This document shows positions 25,625 through 33,970 of a DNA stretch of 64,000 nucleotides, piece after piece (position 1 is the first letter of the stretch; each line of letters starts with the position of its first letter). The notes below the pieces were generated by a model. That model worked only from the letters and a program-made list of their open reading frames with translations. It made no database searches and was not told the origin of the DNA. Origin of the DNA: Clostridium sp. (GTDB lineage Bacteria; Bacillota; Dethiobacteria; Dethiobacterales; Dethiobacteraceae); contig JAGXRV010000074.1 of NCBI GenBank assembly GCA_018335695.1, forward strand, positions 1 through 64,000. Direction: 5' to 3'. The translations under genes were made by a program, and so were the position numbers.

Positions 25625-26632
25625 ATGAACTGGAAAGATATTCACGGACGTCAACAAATTCTCCGTGCATTGCGGGCAGCACTGGCAAGCGGCAATGTGC
25701 CGCACGCTTATCTTTTTTGCGGGCCGGAGGGAATCGGTAAAAAAACGCTGGCAAAGGCTTTGTCGTCAGCGCTCGTTTGCCAAGAATCTTTGGGGGAGCC
25801 GTGCGGAAGTTGTCCGGACTGCAAGCAAAGCAAGACTCTCTCTCATCCGGATATTCACTGGATTACGCCGGATGGGAATAAGTCCCTGAAAATCAGTCAG
25901 ACGCGTGAAATTAAAAGAGCGGCTTATTTTAAACCGCATGAAGCGCGCTATCAAGTCTTTATTGTGGAGCGGACAGAAACATTAACGGCAGAGGCAGCCA
26001 ACAGTCTGCTTGTGTTGCTAGAAGATCCGCCGCCGCAGTCTGTTTTTATTTTGCTGGCGAATAGTTCGGCGGCTCTTTTACCGACAGTAGTCTCGCGTTG
26101 CCAGCTTTTTCAACTGCCCAGACTTGATAATGATAGTTTGATTAATATTTTGAATGTGTCAGGCAGTCAGCTTTCTTTGGCGGAATCTAAGCGGATCGTC
26201 CATGCTGCTGCGGGGATACCGGGTCGTGCGCTGCTTTTGGCGCGGGAGGATCGGCAGAAGTCGTATGCTGAGGCTGTGGAGTTGCTTAGGCAGCTTCTGG
26301 CAAATGAGTCTATTATTGTTTTGGCAGATAAGTTGGCGGCAGATGATAATCTTTTGTTGTCGCTGGAAGCGTTGTTGACAGTGCTGCGTGATACTATGGT
26401 ACTCCGCTCTGCCGGAAACAACCGTCTGATTATGCCGATAAATGATGGAGTCAGCTTGGATTCTTTGCCGGCCAACTTATCCTTGTTTAACTGCATGGCA
26501 GCAACAGAAGTAATTTTGAAATTAGAAAAAGATCTGCAAATTTCGGTGAATGTGCGGCTGGCTGTTGAGAAAGCCTTGCGCAGGCTTAAGGAGGTATTTG
26601 ACAATGTTGACGGTAGCGGGGATACGCTTTAA
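25625..26632 (+). CDS. holB: DNA polymerase III subunit delta'
   Basis: Clamp-loader subunit of 335 residues related to DnaX. A P-loop variant GPEGIGKKTLA, a zinc-type Cys cluster (CQESLGEPCGSCPDC), VIEV-like FIVERTETLTAEAANSLL and the SRC motif VVSRCQLFQLP are present. ATG 25625 is preferred to ATG 25613 because TGAGGTT lies at the right distance before it. The end overlaps the next gene by 29 nt. Confidence 0.93.
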   Translation: MNWKDIHGRQQILRALRAALASGNVPHAYLFCGPEGIGKKTLAKALSSALVCQESLGEPCGSCPDCKQSKTLSHPDIHWITPDGNKSLKISQTREIKRAAYFKPHEARYQVFIVERTETLTAEAANSLLVLLEDPPPQSVFILLANSSAALLPTVVSRCQLFQLPRLDNDSLINILNVSGSQLSLAESKRIVHAAAGIPGRALLLAREDRQKSYAEAVELLRQLLANESIIVLADKLAADDNLLLSLEALLTVLRDTMVLRSAGNNRLIMPINDGVSLDSLPANLSLFNCMAATEVILKLEKDLQISVNVRLAVEKALRRLKEVFDNVDGSGDTL

Positions 26633-27320
26633 GAAAGCAGGTAAAATATATTACTTTGATCCGGATGAGAATGAGTTAGTAAGAGGCGCATTTGCTATTG
26701 TGGAAACATCCCGTGGATTAGAGTTTGGAGAAGTGGTGGTTGCTCCGAAGGAAGTGGCGGATGAGGAAGTTGTTCAACCTTTGAAGAAAGTTGTTCGTAC
26801 TGCCAGTGAAGAAGATTGCCAGAAGATTTTGGAAAATCGGCAGAAAGAAGAGGAAGCCTTTGAGCTGGCGCTGCAAAAAATCCACGAACATAACCTTGAA
26901 ATGAAGTTGGTCGATGTGGAATATACTTTCGATCGCTCCAAAATCATTTTTTATTTCACAGCCGACGGACGAGTGGATTTTCGTGAACTTGTTAAAGATT
27001 TAGCAACTATGTTTCGTACTAGAATCGAGTTGCGGCAAATTGGTGTGCGTGATGAAGCAAAAATGGTGGGCGGTCTTGGTCCCTGTGGCAGAATCTTGTG
27101 TTGTCATACTTTTCTGGGAGAATTTGAACCGGTTTCTATCCGTATGGCAAAAGACCAGAATTTGTCGTTAAATCCAACAAAGATCTCCGGAGTCTGCGGA
27201 CGCCTGATGTGTTGTCTGCGCTACGAGTCGGACGCCTATGATTTAGCCCGGGCGGAAAATAAACTTCTAAAGCAGGCCAAAGGAGAGCTGTCTGCTATTG
27301 ATGATAGGATTATTGAATAA
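26604..27320 (+). CDS. ricT: PSP1-domain protein RicT (YaaT)
   Basis: A 238-residue PSP1 protein. In Bacillus YaaT works with YlbF and YmcA on RNase Y-dependent mRNA processing and influences Spo0A phosphorylation and sporulation. Conserved cysteines are in GPCGRILCCHTF (Cys161, 166, 167) and GVCGRLMCCLRYE (Cys198, 203, 204), the iron-sulfur ligands of the family. The start lies within the end of holB and follows AAGGAGG with a 9-nt gap. The usual neighbour yabA is absent. Confidence 0.93.
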   Translation: MLTVAGIRFKKAGKIYYFDPDENELVRGAFAIVETSRGLEFGEVVVAPKEVADEEVVQPLKKVVRTASEEDCQKILENRQKEEEAFELALQKIHEHNLEMKLVDVEYTFDRSKIIFYFTADGRVDFRELVKDLATMFRTRIELRQIGVRDEAKMVGGLGPCGRILCCHTFLGEFEPVSIRMAKDQNLSLNPTKISGVCGRLMCCLRYESDAYDLARAENKLLKQAKGELSAIDDRIIE

Positions 27321-27347
27321 TTTCGTCATTTTTATGGGGGGAGTCCC

Positions 27348-28175
27348 ATGCCCGGTATCTTATATTTGTGTCCAACGCCTCTTGGCAATATGGAGGATAT
27401 TACATTGCGCGTTCTGCGTGTCCTGGGCGAAGCAGATAAGGTAGCGGCCGAGGATACGCGGCGTACCCGGAAACTTTTAAACCATTTTAAGATTCAGGCA
27501 CCGCTTACCAGCTACCATGAGCATAATAAATTCAAAAAAGGAGCAGTGATTCTCGCCTGGCTCCAAGCGGGGCTGCAGGTAGCTCTTGTTAGTGACGCGG
27601 GAACCCCTGGCATTGCGGATCCAGGAGAGGATTTAGTAAAAGGAGCACTCAGTAACGGCATTCAGGTTGTTTCTTTGCCTGGTCCGGTAGCGGCAGTTAC
27701 CGCACTGGTGGCCTCGGGTTTGCCTTCTGTACCCTTTGCATTTTACGGTTTCTTGCCGGCGCGTGGTTCAGAGAGGAAAGCGACTGTCAGTAGAATTTTG
27801 GATGAAGATAAAACTGTGGTTTTTTACGAAGCTCCTCACAGGTTAGTTAAAACGCTGACGGAGCTTCAGGCTGACGAACAGAACCGCCAGGTGGTTGTGG
27901 CGCGCGAATTGACCAAGATTTATGAGCAATTTGTCAGAGGCACACTTACTGAAGTGCAAGCACATTTTTCCGCAAACGAACCGCGAGGGGAATGTACTGT
28001 GCTGTTAGCGGGCAAAGGTAAAAAACTTTGCTTGGCAGAGCCGGCAATGCTTGTTGAAGATTTGCTTAAGGAAGGGTTAACAAAAAAAGAAGCCATTCGA
28101 GAAGCGGCTAATCGTCTAAAGCTGCCTCGCAATGACGTGTACAAAAGAGTGTTGGAAAAAAATAAGGACAGTTAA
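27348..28175 (+). CDS. rsmI: 16S rRNA 2'-O-ribose C1402 methyltransferase RsmI
   Basis: SAM-dependent methyltransferase of 275 residues. The tetrapyrrole-methylase fold motifs are clear: LCPTPLGNMEDITLRVLRVL, AAEDTRRTRKLL, YHEHN, LVSDAGTPGIADPGEDLV, LPGPVAAVTALVASGLP and FYEAPHRL. ATG with GGGGGGAG upstream. It follows ricT as in Bacillus (yabC) and converges on the abrB-like gene. Confidence 0.96.
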   Translation: MPGILYLCPTPLGNMEDITLRVLRVLGEADKVAAEDTRRTRKLLNHFKIQAPLTSYHEHNKFKKGAVILAWLQAGLQVALVSDAGTPGIADPGEDLVKGALSNGIQVVSLPGPVAAVTALVASGLPSVPFAFYGFLPARGSERKATVSRILDEDKTVVFYEAPHRLVKTLTELQADEQNRQVVVARELTKIYEQFVRGTLTEVQAHFSANEPRGECTVLLAGKGKKLCLAEPAMLVEDLLKEGLTKKEAIREAANRLKLPRNDVYKRVLEKNKDS

Positions 28176-28187
28176 ACTGCCCTTATT
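28161..28187 (-). terminator. Terminator of the abrB-like gene
   Basis: AATAAGGACAGT and ACTGCCCTTATT form a hairpin with one mismatch overlapping the rsmI stop. On the minus strand it is followed by a run of seven T, so it mainly serves the minus-strand gene. Confidence 0.6.
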
Positions 28188-28425
28188 CTGCCGCCATTTT
28201 ATTGATGCATTCTTGACAAACAATACGGCCGCTGTGACGCTTCACTTGGTCGGTGCTGCCGCAGAACAGGCAACCCGGCTCATATTTTTTCAGGATGATT
28301 CTTTCGTTGTCAACGAAGATTTCAAGTGAGTCTTTTACCGCAATTCCTAAAGTCTTCCGCAGTTCAATAGGAATAACAACACGCCCAAGCGTGTCCGCTC
28401 TGCGCACAATTCCAGTAGATTTCAA
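28183..28425 (-). CDS. AbrB-family transition-state regulator with zinc ribbon
   Basis: An 80-residue protein. The SpoVT/AbrB DNA-binding domain (about 1-48; STGIVRRADTLGRVVIPIELRKTLGI) is followed by a short tail with Cys52, Cys55, Cys70 and Cys73, a likely zinc ribbon, unlike Bacillus AbrB which has a plain C-terminal domain. The start is a TTG preceded by GGGGGAG; a neighbouring TTG one codon upstream is also possible. Gene position matches abrB in front of metS. In Bacillus AbrB represses post-exponential genes. Confidence 0.9.
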   Translation of the reverse strand: MKSTGIVRRADTLGRVVIPIELRKTLGIAVKDSLEIFVDNERIILKKYEPGCLFCGSTDQVKRHSGRIVCQECINKMAAE

Positions 28426-28462
28426 CAATATCTCCCCCTGCTCAGCATAATTCGACAAACAT

Positions 28463-28491
28463 AGTATACAAGCAATTTCCAAAATAAGCAA
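28463..28491 (-). promoter_or_regulatory. Promoter of the abrB-like gene
   Basis: On the minus strand TTGCTT (28491-28486), a 17-nt spacer and TATACT (28468-28463). Confidence 0.65.
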
Positions 28492-28520
28492 GTATCTTTT
28501 TCCAGTTTGTGTGTATAATC

Positions 28521-28550
28521 TTGCCTTTGGAGATCATTTTTTGTTATAAT
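28521..28550 (+). promoter_or_regulatory. Promoter of metG
   Basis: TTGCCT (28521-28526), 18 nt, TATAAT (28545-28550). The leader is only about 40 nt, so no T-box precedes metG. Confidence 0.65.
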
Positions 28551-28599
28551 AAGCTATCTTGCCAAAGATGGTTTTCTATCTAATAAAGGAGTGTCTGTT

Positions 28600-30558
28600 T
28601 TGCATAAAAAGACATTTTATATCACTACCCCTATCTACTATCCAAGCGATAAATTACATATTGGTCACTCGTATACTACTGTAGCCGCCGACGTCATGTC
28701 GCGCTTTAAAAGGCTTACAGGCTATCAAGTTCACTTTCTTACAGGCACGGATGAGCATGGTCAAAAAATAGAGCGGCAGGCACAGCAGGTTGGCAAAGAA
28801 CCACAGGTTTTTGTTGATGAAATTGTTATTTGGATTAAAAAGTTGTGGAATATCTTTGACATTTCTGCAGATGATTTCATCCGTACTACAGAAGAGCGCC
28901 ACAAAAACTCTGTACAGAAAATATTTCAGCGATTTTATGAACAGGGTGACATCTATAAGTCCAAGTATGAAGGATGGTATTGCACTCCTTGTGAAGCATT
29001 TTGGACAGAGCGTCAGTTGGTTGATAAGAATTGTCCTGACTGCAAGCGCTCGGTAGAGTTGGTAGCGGAAGAAAGTTACTTTTTTAGAATGAGCAAATAT
29101 GCCGACAGGCTGATTGATTACATTGAAAAGAATCCGGATTTTATTCAACCGGTTTCCCGCAAGAATGAAATGATTAATAATTTTCTTAAACCCGGCCTGG
29201 AAGACTTGTGTGTCTCCCGAACTTCTTTTAGCTGGGGGATTCCTGTGCCGTTTGATCCGGAACATGTGATTTATGTTTGGCTTGATGCGCTCAGCAATTA
29301 TATCACCGCATTAGGCTATTTATCGGATGACCAAAGCAAAATGCAGACTTTTTGGCCGGCTGATGTACAGTTAATCGGCAAAGAGATTGTCCGCTTTCAC
29401 ACTATCTATTGGCCTATCTTTCTGATGGCGCTGGGGCTTGATCTGCCTAAGCGAGTTTTTGGCCATGGCTGGTTGCTTCTTGAAGAAGGAAAAATGTCAA
29501 AATCTAAAGGTAACGTAATTGATCCCGAAGTGCTAATCAAACGATACGGTTCTGATGCCATTCGTTATTTTTTGATGCGAGAAATACCTTTTGGCGCGGA
29601 TGGTCATTTTAGTGAAACAGCTTTGATTCAGCGTTTGAACTTCGATTTGGCCAATGATTTAGGAAATCTACTAAACCGCACATTAGCCATGCTTAATAAG
29701 TATTTCGGGGGAAGAGTTCCTTCCTCTGGCAACCGGGAAGTGTTGGACCAGGAGTTATGCGGTATGGCGGTTGCCTTGTCTGGCGTCATGGAGCAGTTAA
29801 TGGATCAGCTGCAGTTTTCCAACGCGCTTGCTGAGTTATGGAAATTTATCGGCCGAGCAAATAAATACATTGATGAAACGGCTCCGTGGGCTTTGGCTAA
29901 GGCAGGACGTCAAGAACGCTTAGCTACTGTAATGTATAATCTGTTAGAAAGTATTCGGATCGTTTCAGTTTTGCTTTTGCCGTTTATGCCTCGTACGCCG
30001 GAAAGAATTTGGCAGCAGTTAGGGATTGCCAGCGAGACAGATATTCAGAGTTGGGAGAGTATCAGGCAATTTGGCGGGCTTCCGAGCGGAACGCAAACTG
30101 TGGCCGACTGCGAAGTACTATTCCCCCGTTTGGAATTGACGGAAGAGGGAGGCGCCCCGGTTCGTCAGGCAACAAAAAAAGATAAGCCGCCGGCAGCAGC
30201 AAAGGAGGCGTCAAAGGTGGAAGAGGCAGAAGGCCTGATTTCTATAGAAGAATTTGGGCGTGTTGATTTGCGCATGGTAGAGATTATTACTGCAGAGAAA
30301 GTTGAAGGCGCTGATAAATTATTGAAACTTACCGTCAGCCTTGGGGAAGAAGAGCGTCAGGTTGTAGCTGGAATTGCCAAGCATTATGAGCCGGAATCAC
30401 TGCTTGGTAAGAGAGTGTTGTTTGTGGCAAACTTGAAGCCGGTTAAACTGTGTGGGCTTCGCTCAGAGGGGATGCTGCTTGCGGCAGCAGATGAGCAGGG
30501 AAATTTAGCGTTGATCACTACAGAGAGGCCCATCAGTCCAGGCAGCAAGGTGAAATAA
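28600..30558 (+). CDS. metG: Methionyl-tRNA synthetase
   Basis: Charges tRNA-Met. In this 652-residue class I enzyme the HIGH motif is at 20-23. Two zinc-knuckle pairs follow (CTPC and CPDC), then KMSKSKG near 303 and an alpha-helical anticodon domain. After a charged Ala/Lys linker (about 520-545) there is a C-terminal EMAP/Trbp111 tRNA-binding domain (FGRVDLRMVEIITAEKVEGADKLL). TTG 28600 is chosen because AAAGGAG lies 8 nt upstream; GTG 28591 would overlap it. Confidence 0.96.
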   Translation: MHKKTFYITTPIYYPSDKLHIGHSYTTVAADVMSRFKRLTGYQVHFLTGTDEHGQKIERQAQQVGKEPQVFVDEIVIWIKKLWNIFDISADDFIRTTEERHKNSVQKIFQRFYEQGDIYKSKYEGWYCTPCEAFWTERQLVDKNCPDCKRSVELVAEESYFFRMSKYADRLIDYIEKNPDFIQPVSRKNEMINNFLKPGLEDLCVSRTSFSWGIPVPFDPEHVIYVWLDALSNYITALGYLSDDQSKMQTFWPADVQLIGKEIVRFHTIYWPIFLMALGLDLPKRVFGHGWLLLEEGKMSKSKGNVIDPEVLIKRYGSDAIRYFLMREIPFGADGHFSETALIQRLNFDLANDLGNLLNRTLAMLNKYFGGRVPSSGNREVLDQELCGMAVALSGVMEQLMDQLQFSNALAELWKFIGRANKYIDETAPWALAKAGRQERLATVMYNLLESIRIVSVLLLPFMPRTPERIWQQLGIASETDIQSWESIRQFGGLPSGTQTVADCEVLFPRLELTEEGGAPVRQATKKDKPPAAAKEASKVEEAEGLISIEEFGRVDLRMVEIITAEKVEGADKLLKLTVSLGEEERQVVAGIAKHYEPESLLGKRVLFVANLKPVKLCGLRSEGMLLAAADEQGNLALITTERPISPGSKVK

Positions 30559-30561
30559 ATA

Positions 30562-31353
30562 ATGAACTTAATCGATACACATGCACATTTAACTGATAAC
30601 CGTTTTGCCCATGACTTAGATGAAGTATTGTTGCGTGCTGAGAAGTCAGGCGTCAGGGCGATGATTAATGTGGGTTATGATTTGCCGTCGTCACGGCGTT
30701 GCGTGGCACTTGCTTCTAAGAGAGAGATGTTTTTTGCGGCAGTTGGTATTCATCCGCATGAGGCAGCCAAGGCGAGTAAGCAAGCTCTTGTTCAGCTAAG
30801 GCAATTAGCTCTCGGCGGGAACGTGGTCGCGCTTGGAGAAATCGGACTTGACTACTATTACAATCATTCCCCACGCAATCTTCAACAGCAGTTGTTTCGT
30901 CAACAGATTCGTTTGGCCAAATCCCTCTCTTTGCCGATTATTGTCCATGACCGTGATGCTCATGAAGATGTTTTGACTATTTTAAGGGAAGAAGGTGCGG
31001 AGACTGTAGGAGGAGTCTTGCACTGTTTTTCCGGTGATCGCAATTTCGCGCTCCGCTGTCTCAGTTTAGGTTTTCATCTTTCTTTGGCGGGGCCGATTAC
31101 ATTTAACAATAGCAGAGATCTGGCGGCGGTGGCGGAAATTGTTCCCGCAGATAGACTGCTTTTGGAAACTGACGCTCCATATCTTGCGCCCGTTCCTTAT
31201 CGCGGCAAAAGAAATGAACCAGCCTATTTGCTCGCGGTGGCTGAAAAAGTTGCAACTCTTCGCGGTATAACTGTTGAAGAATTAGCTGACAGCACAACCG
31301 AGAATGCTAAAAAATTATTCAGATTGGAGATTAGAGGAAATTGCGGTGCATAA
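30562..31353 (+). CDS. tatD: TatD-family metal-dependent DNase
   Basis: A 263-residue TIM-barrel hydrolase. Metal ligands are seen in IDTHAHLTD (His-x-His), GEIGLDYYYN, PIIVHDRDAHED, VLHCFSGD and LLETDAPYLAP. Family members are 3'-5' exonucleases or D-aminoacyl hydrolases. It begins 3 nt after metG and overlaps the frame upstream of the next gene, as tatD/yabD does after metS in Bacillus. Confidence 0.93.
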   Translation: MNLIDTHAHLTDNRFAHDLDEVLLRAEKSGVRAMINVGYDLPSSRRCVALASKREMFFAAVGIHPHEAAKASKQALVQLRQLALGGNVVALGEIGLDYYYNHSPRNLQQQLFRQQIRLAKSLSLPIIVHDRDAHEDVLTILREEGAETVGGVLHCFSGDRNFALRCLSLGFHLSLAGPITFNNSRDLAAVAEIVPADRLLLETDAPYLAPVPYRGKRNEPAYLLAVAEKVATLRGITVEELADSTTENAKKLFRLEIRGNCGA

Positions 31354-31414
31354 ATTTGGAAATAAAGGCCATAAATATTTATCAGGCAGCAAAATAAGAA
31401 GAGGGGGGATGAAC

Positions 31415-32446
31415 GTGACCCTTCCCGGGTGGTGTAGCAAGCTAAAAGTTATGCAGATAATGGGAAAAGGGCTGTTAATTGTTTTTCTGCTGGTTATTTT
31501 TTCCTTGGTTGTTTACCCTCGAGTAACTACAAAACAGGTTGTTTTAGTTGTGGACGGCAAAGCAGGGCAGGTTTTAACCGGTGCTGAAACGGTTGGCCAA
31601 GTTTTGGCAGAGAGCGGTCTGTTTCTTAGAGAGAACGATTTGCTGACGCCTGCGCAGGAGACTGAGCTGAAAAGGGGCATGGAAATTCGGCTGCAAAGAG
31701 CCGTGCCGCTTTTTTTGCAGGTTGACGGACGAACAACTCTGGTTTATTCCAACGCGAATACTACAGCAGAGTTGTTGAGCGAATTAGGTATTTCGTTGGG
31801 ACAAAACGACCGGGTTACGCCCGGCTTGAATCAACAGTTGGCAGAAGGCGCTAAAGTGCATGTCAGCCGTGTTCGCAGGGAAGTCTCTCGTAAAGAAGTA
31901 GCTATTCCTTTTAAAACGCAACAAAAAAATGATCCTGAGTTAGCCAGCGGACGTCGTAGAGTGGCTGTTGCCGGAAAGCCCGGAACGATGGTTCGGAGCT
32001 ATGAAGTTGTTTATGTTGACGGTCAAGAGGAAGAGCGTAACTTTATTGAGGAAAAGCGGGTATCTGAACCGGTCGACAGTGTTGTTTATGTAGGAACCAA
32101 GAAGGTGGCGCCGGTAATCACTGCCAGTGCCCGAGATGGTCGTCGGGTCAGCAAGGTGATGGAAGGATTGGCTTCCTGGTATGGCGCTGATTTTCAGGGA
32201 AATAGAACGGCCTATGGAGATATTTTTGATAAGAACAAATTAACAGCAGCTTCTCCTTCACGGGCAATGGCCGGAAAAATGGTGCGCGTTACTTATTTAA
32301 GGAGCGGTCGCAGCGTCGATGTTTTAATTAATGATTATGGTCCGCATATTCCGGGGAGAATAATTGACCTCTCGATGGCGGCGGCTCGTGCCATTGGCAT
32401 GCTTTCTTCCGGTGTCGGCAGAGTAAGGGTGGAAGTATTAGAGTAG
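31415..32446 (+). CDS. YabE-like cell-wall protein: DUF348, G5 and RlpA domains
   Basis: A 343-residue exported protein with a membrane anchor (about 14-33), two DUF348 repeats (VLVVDGKAGQVLTGAETVGQVL and LFLQVDGRTTLVYSNANTTAELL), a G5 domain (KEVAIPFKTQQKNDPELASGRRRV) and a C-terminal double-psi barrel. The last domain reads GLASWYGADFQGNRTAYGDIFD and ends INDYGPHIPGRIIDLSMAAARAIGM, which is RlpA-like, whereas YabE of Bacillus ends in a 3D barrel. It probably acts on peptidoglycan. GTG 31415 fits the G-rich ribosome site better than ATG 31409. Confidence 0.83.
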   Translation: MTLPGWCSKLKVMQIMGKGLLIVFLLVIFSLVVYPRVTTKQVVLVVDGKAGQVLTGAETVGQVLAESGLFLRENDLLTPAQETELKRGMEIRLQRAVPLFLQVDGRTTLVYSNANTTAELLSELGISLGQNDRVTPGLNQQLAEGAKVHVSRVRREVSRKEVAIPFKTQQKNDPELASGRRRVAVAGKPGTMVRSYEVVYVDGQEEERNFIEEKRVSEPVDSVVYVGTKKVAPVITASARDGRRVSKVMEGLASWYGADFQGNRTAYGDIFDKNKLTAASPSRAMAGKMVRVTYLRSGRSVDVLINDYGPHIPGRIIDLSMAAARAIGMLSSGVGRVRVEVLE

Positions 32447-32473
32447 GCAAGGTGTCATTAATGCAAAAAATCT

Positions 32474-32496
32474 AATCCGGGCTGCCCGGATTTTTT
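32474..32496 (+). terminator. Terminator after the yabE-like gene
   Basis: AATCCGGG, a CTG loop and CCCGGATT are followed by T residues. Confidence 0.85.
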
Positions 32497-32564
32497 CTTC
32501 TGTCTCACCCTAGTATGGGAACCAGCTTTTTATGGGGCATGTGTGTAATAAAGGAGTATGGATA

Positions 32565-33425
32565 ATGGTTAAATTGTCAAATCCGGCAAATGTTGCAAAT
32601 CTCTTGGCACAGCAAGGTATACGTCTGAAAAAAAAATGGGGACAAAACTTTTTGGTAGACGAAAATATCTTGCAGAAAATTGTAAGCACAGCAAATCTTG
32701 AGCCGACGGATTTTGTACTGGAAATCGGACCGGGCATCGGATCCTTGACTCAGAAGCTGGCTGAAAAAGCAAAGGCAGTTACTGCAGTGGAAATTGATGC
32801 GCGCCTGTTGTCCGTATTACAGGTAACACTTGCGGATTATGATAATGTTTATCTTATTCATCAGGATGCTATGGATGTAGACTGGAGAGCAAACTGTTCG
32901 CGGAAACCGGTCAAACTGGTGGCAAACTTGCCCTATAATGTGGCAACACCGCTTTTTTACCGCTGGCTTAAAGAATATCGGGATTGTTTCTCGCTGTTTG
33001 TTTGTATGGTGCAAAAGGAAGTTGCCCAGCGGATAGTTGCGCAGCCCGGAGGGAAGGAATACGGAGCGCTTTCCGTGCTTTGTCAATATGCAGGTCGCTG
33101 CGAAATCGCTTTCTATGTGCCAAGAACAGTGTTTTTCCCCAGGCCGGACGTTTCTTCTGCTGTAGTCAAAATAACTCCGGCAGTCAGCCCAAGATATGAC
33201 GCCGGTGATGAGCCGTTCTTTTTTCGGTTGGTTGATGCCGTATTCTCTCAGAGGCGTAAAACTTTGCTTAACACAATACATGCCTCACTGCCATTTTCAA
33301 AAGAAGAATTGGCTGAAGTTGGTGTTGCGACAGGCATTGACATGTCAAGGCGCGCAGAGACGCTAAGTGTCGAAGAGTTTGCAAAAATTTCACGTTTGCT
33401 TTATACTATAAGCGGTGGCATCTGA
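32565..33425 (+). CDS. rsmA: 16S rRNA dimethyladenosine transferase RsmA/KsgA
   Basis: Dimethylates A1518 and A1519 of 16S rRNA. The 286-residue protein has the N-terminal KKKWGQNFLVDENIL, SAM motif I LEIGPGIGSLTQKL, motif IV LVANLPYNVATPL and FPRPDVSSAVVKI. ATG 32565 follows AAGGAG. It comes after the yabE-like gene, but the primase-like rnmV gene normally between them is missing. Confidence 0.96.
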   Translation: MVKLSNPANVANLLAQQGIRLKKKWGQNFLVDENILQKIVSTANLEPTDFVLEIGPGIGSLTQKLAEKAKAVTAVEIDARLLSVLQVTLADYDNVYLIHQDAMDVDWRANCSRKPVKLVANLPYNVATPLFYRWLKEYRDCFSLFVCMVQKEVAQRIVAQPGGKEYGALSVLCQYAGRCEIAFYVPRTVFFPRPDVSSAVVKITPAVSPRYDAGDEPFFFRLVDAVFSQRRKTLLNTIHASLPFSKEELAEVGVATGIDMSRRAETLSVEEFAKISRLLYTISGGI

Positions 33426-33446
33426 GAAAACGTTTGGAGGTGCAAG

Positions 33447-33929
33447 ATGAACATTAGTTTTCACAGCCCTTCCCGCGGCAATTTAACTCTAGATGAAACA
33501 TACGCTGAGATTATGGCCTATATAGCCGAAAATCCAAAAGAGCAATACAAACTGATTTTCGGGACCGATTCTCATCCACACCATCGTCGGGAGGTTTGTT
33601 TTGTTACCGCGATAATAATTCACAGGGTAGGAAAAGGTGCTCGCTATTTTTATCGGCGTCAACGCCACAACTATATGTCAAGTCTGCGTCAGCGAATCTA
33701 TTATGAGACTTATCTGAGCTTGGAAGTGGCTACGCTTGTAACAGCCAAACTTGCAAAAGGAGTTTATCCGCGGCTGAATATTGAAATCCATCTTGATGTG
33801 GGTGAAAAAGGTGATACTAAAGAACTTATTCGTGAAGTGGTAGGGATGGTAATCGGCAGCGGTTTTCAGGCTTGTATTAAACCTGATTCGTACTGTGCCA
33901 CAAAGGTAGCTGATAAATACACAAAATGA
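33447..33929 (+). CDS. YkuK-like ribonuclease H-like protein (DUF458)
   Basis: A 160-residue protein. IFGTDSHPHHRREVCFVTAIIIHR resembles the first strand pair with an acidic residue of RNase H-like folds, and IEIHLDVGEKGDTKELIREVVGMVIGSGF carries the second acidic site. This matches the DUF458/YkuK family of unknown function. ATG follows GGAGG. It is directly downstream of rsmA and ends in a terminator. Confidence 0.8.
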   Translation: MNISFHSPSRGNLTLDETYAEIMAYIAENPKEQYKLIFGTDSHPHHRREVCFVTAIIIHRVGKGARYFYRRQRHNYMSSLRQRIYYETYLSLEVATLVTAKLAKGVYPRLNIEIHLDVGEKGDTKELIREVVGMVIGSGFQACIKPDSYCATKVADKYTK

Positions 33930-33944
33930 GTTCTTTGCATGCTT

Positions 33945-33966
33945 ACGCCTTTAGGCGTTTTTTTGT
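33945..33966 (+). terminator. Terminator after the ykuK-like gene
   Basis: ACGCC (33945-33949) and GGCGT (33954-33958) around TTTA, with a seven-T run. Confidence 0.8.
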
Positions 33967-33970
33967 TTCT

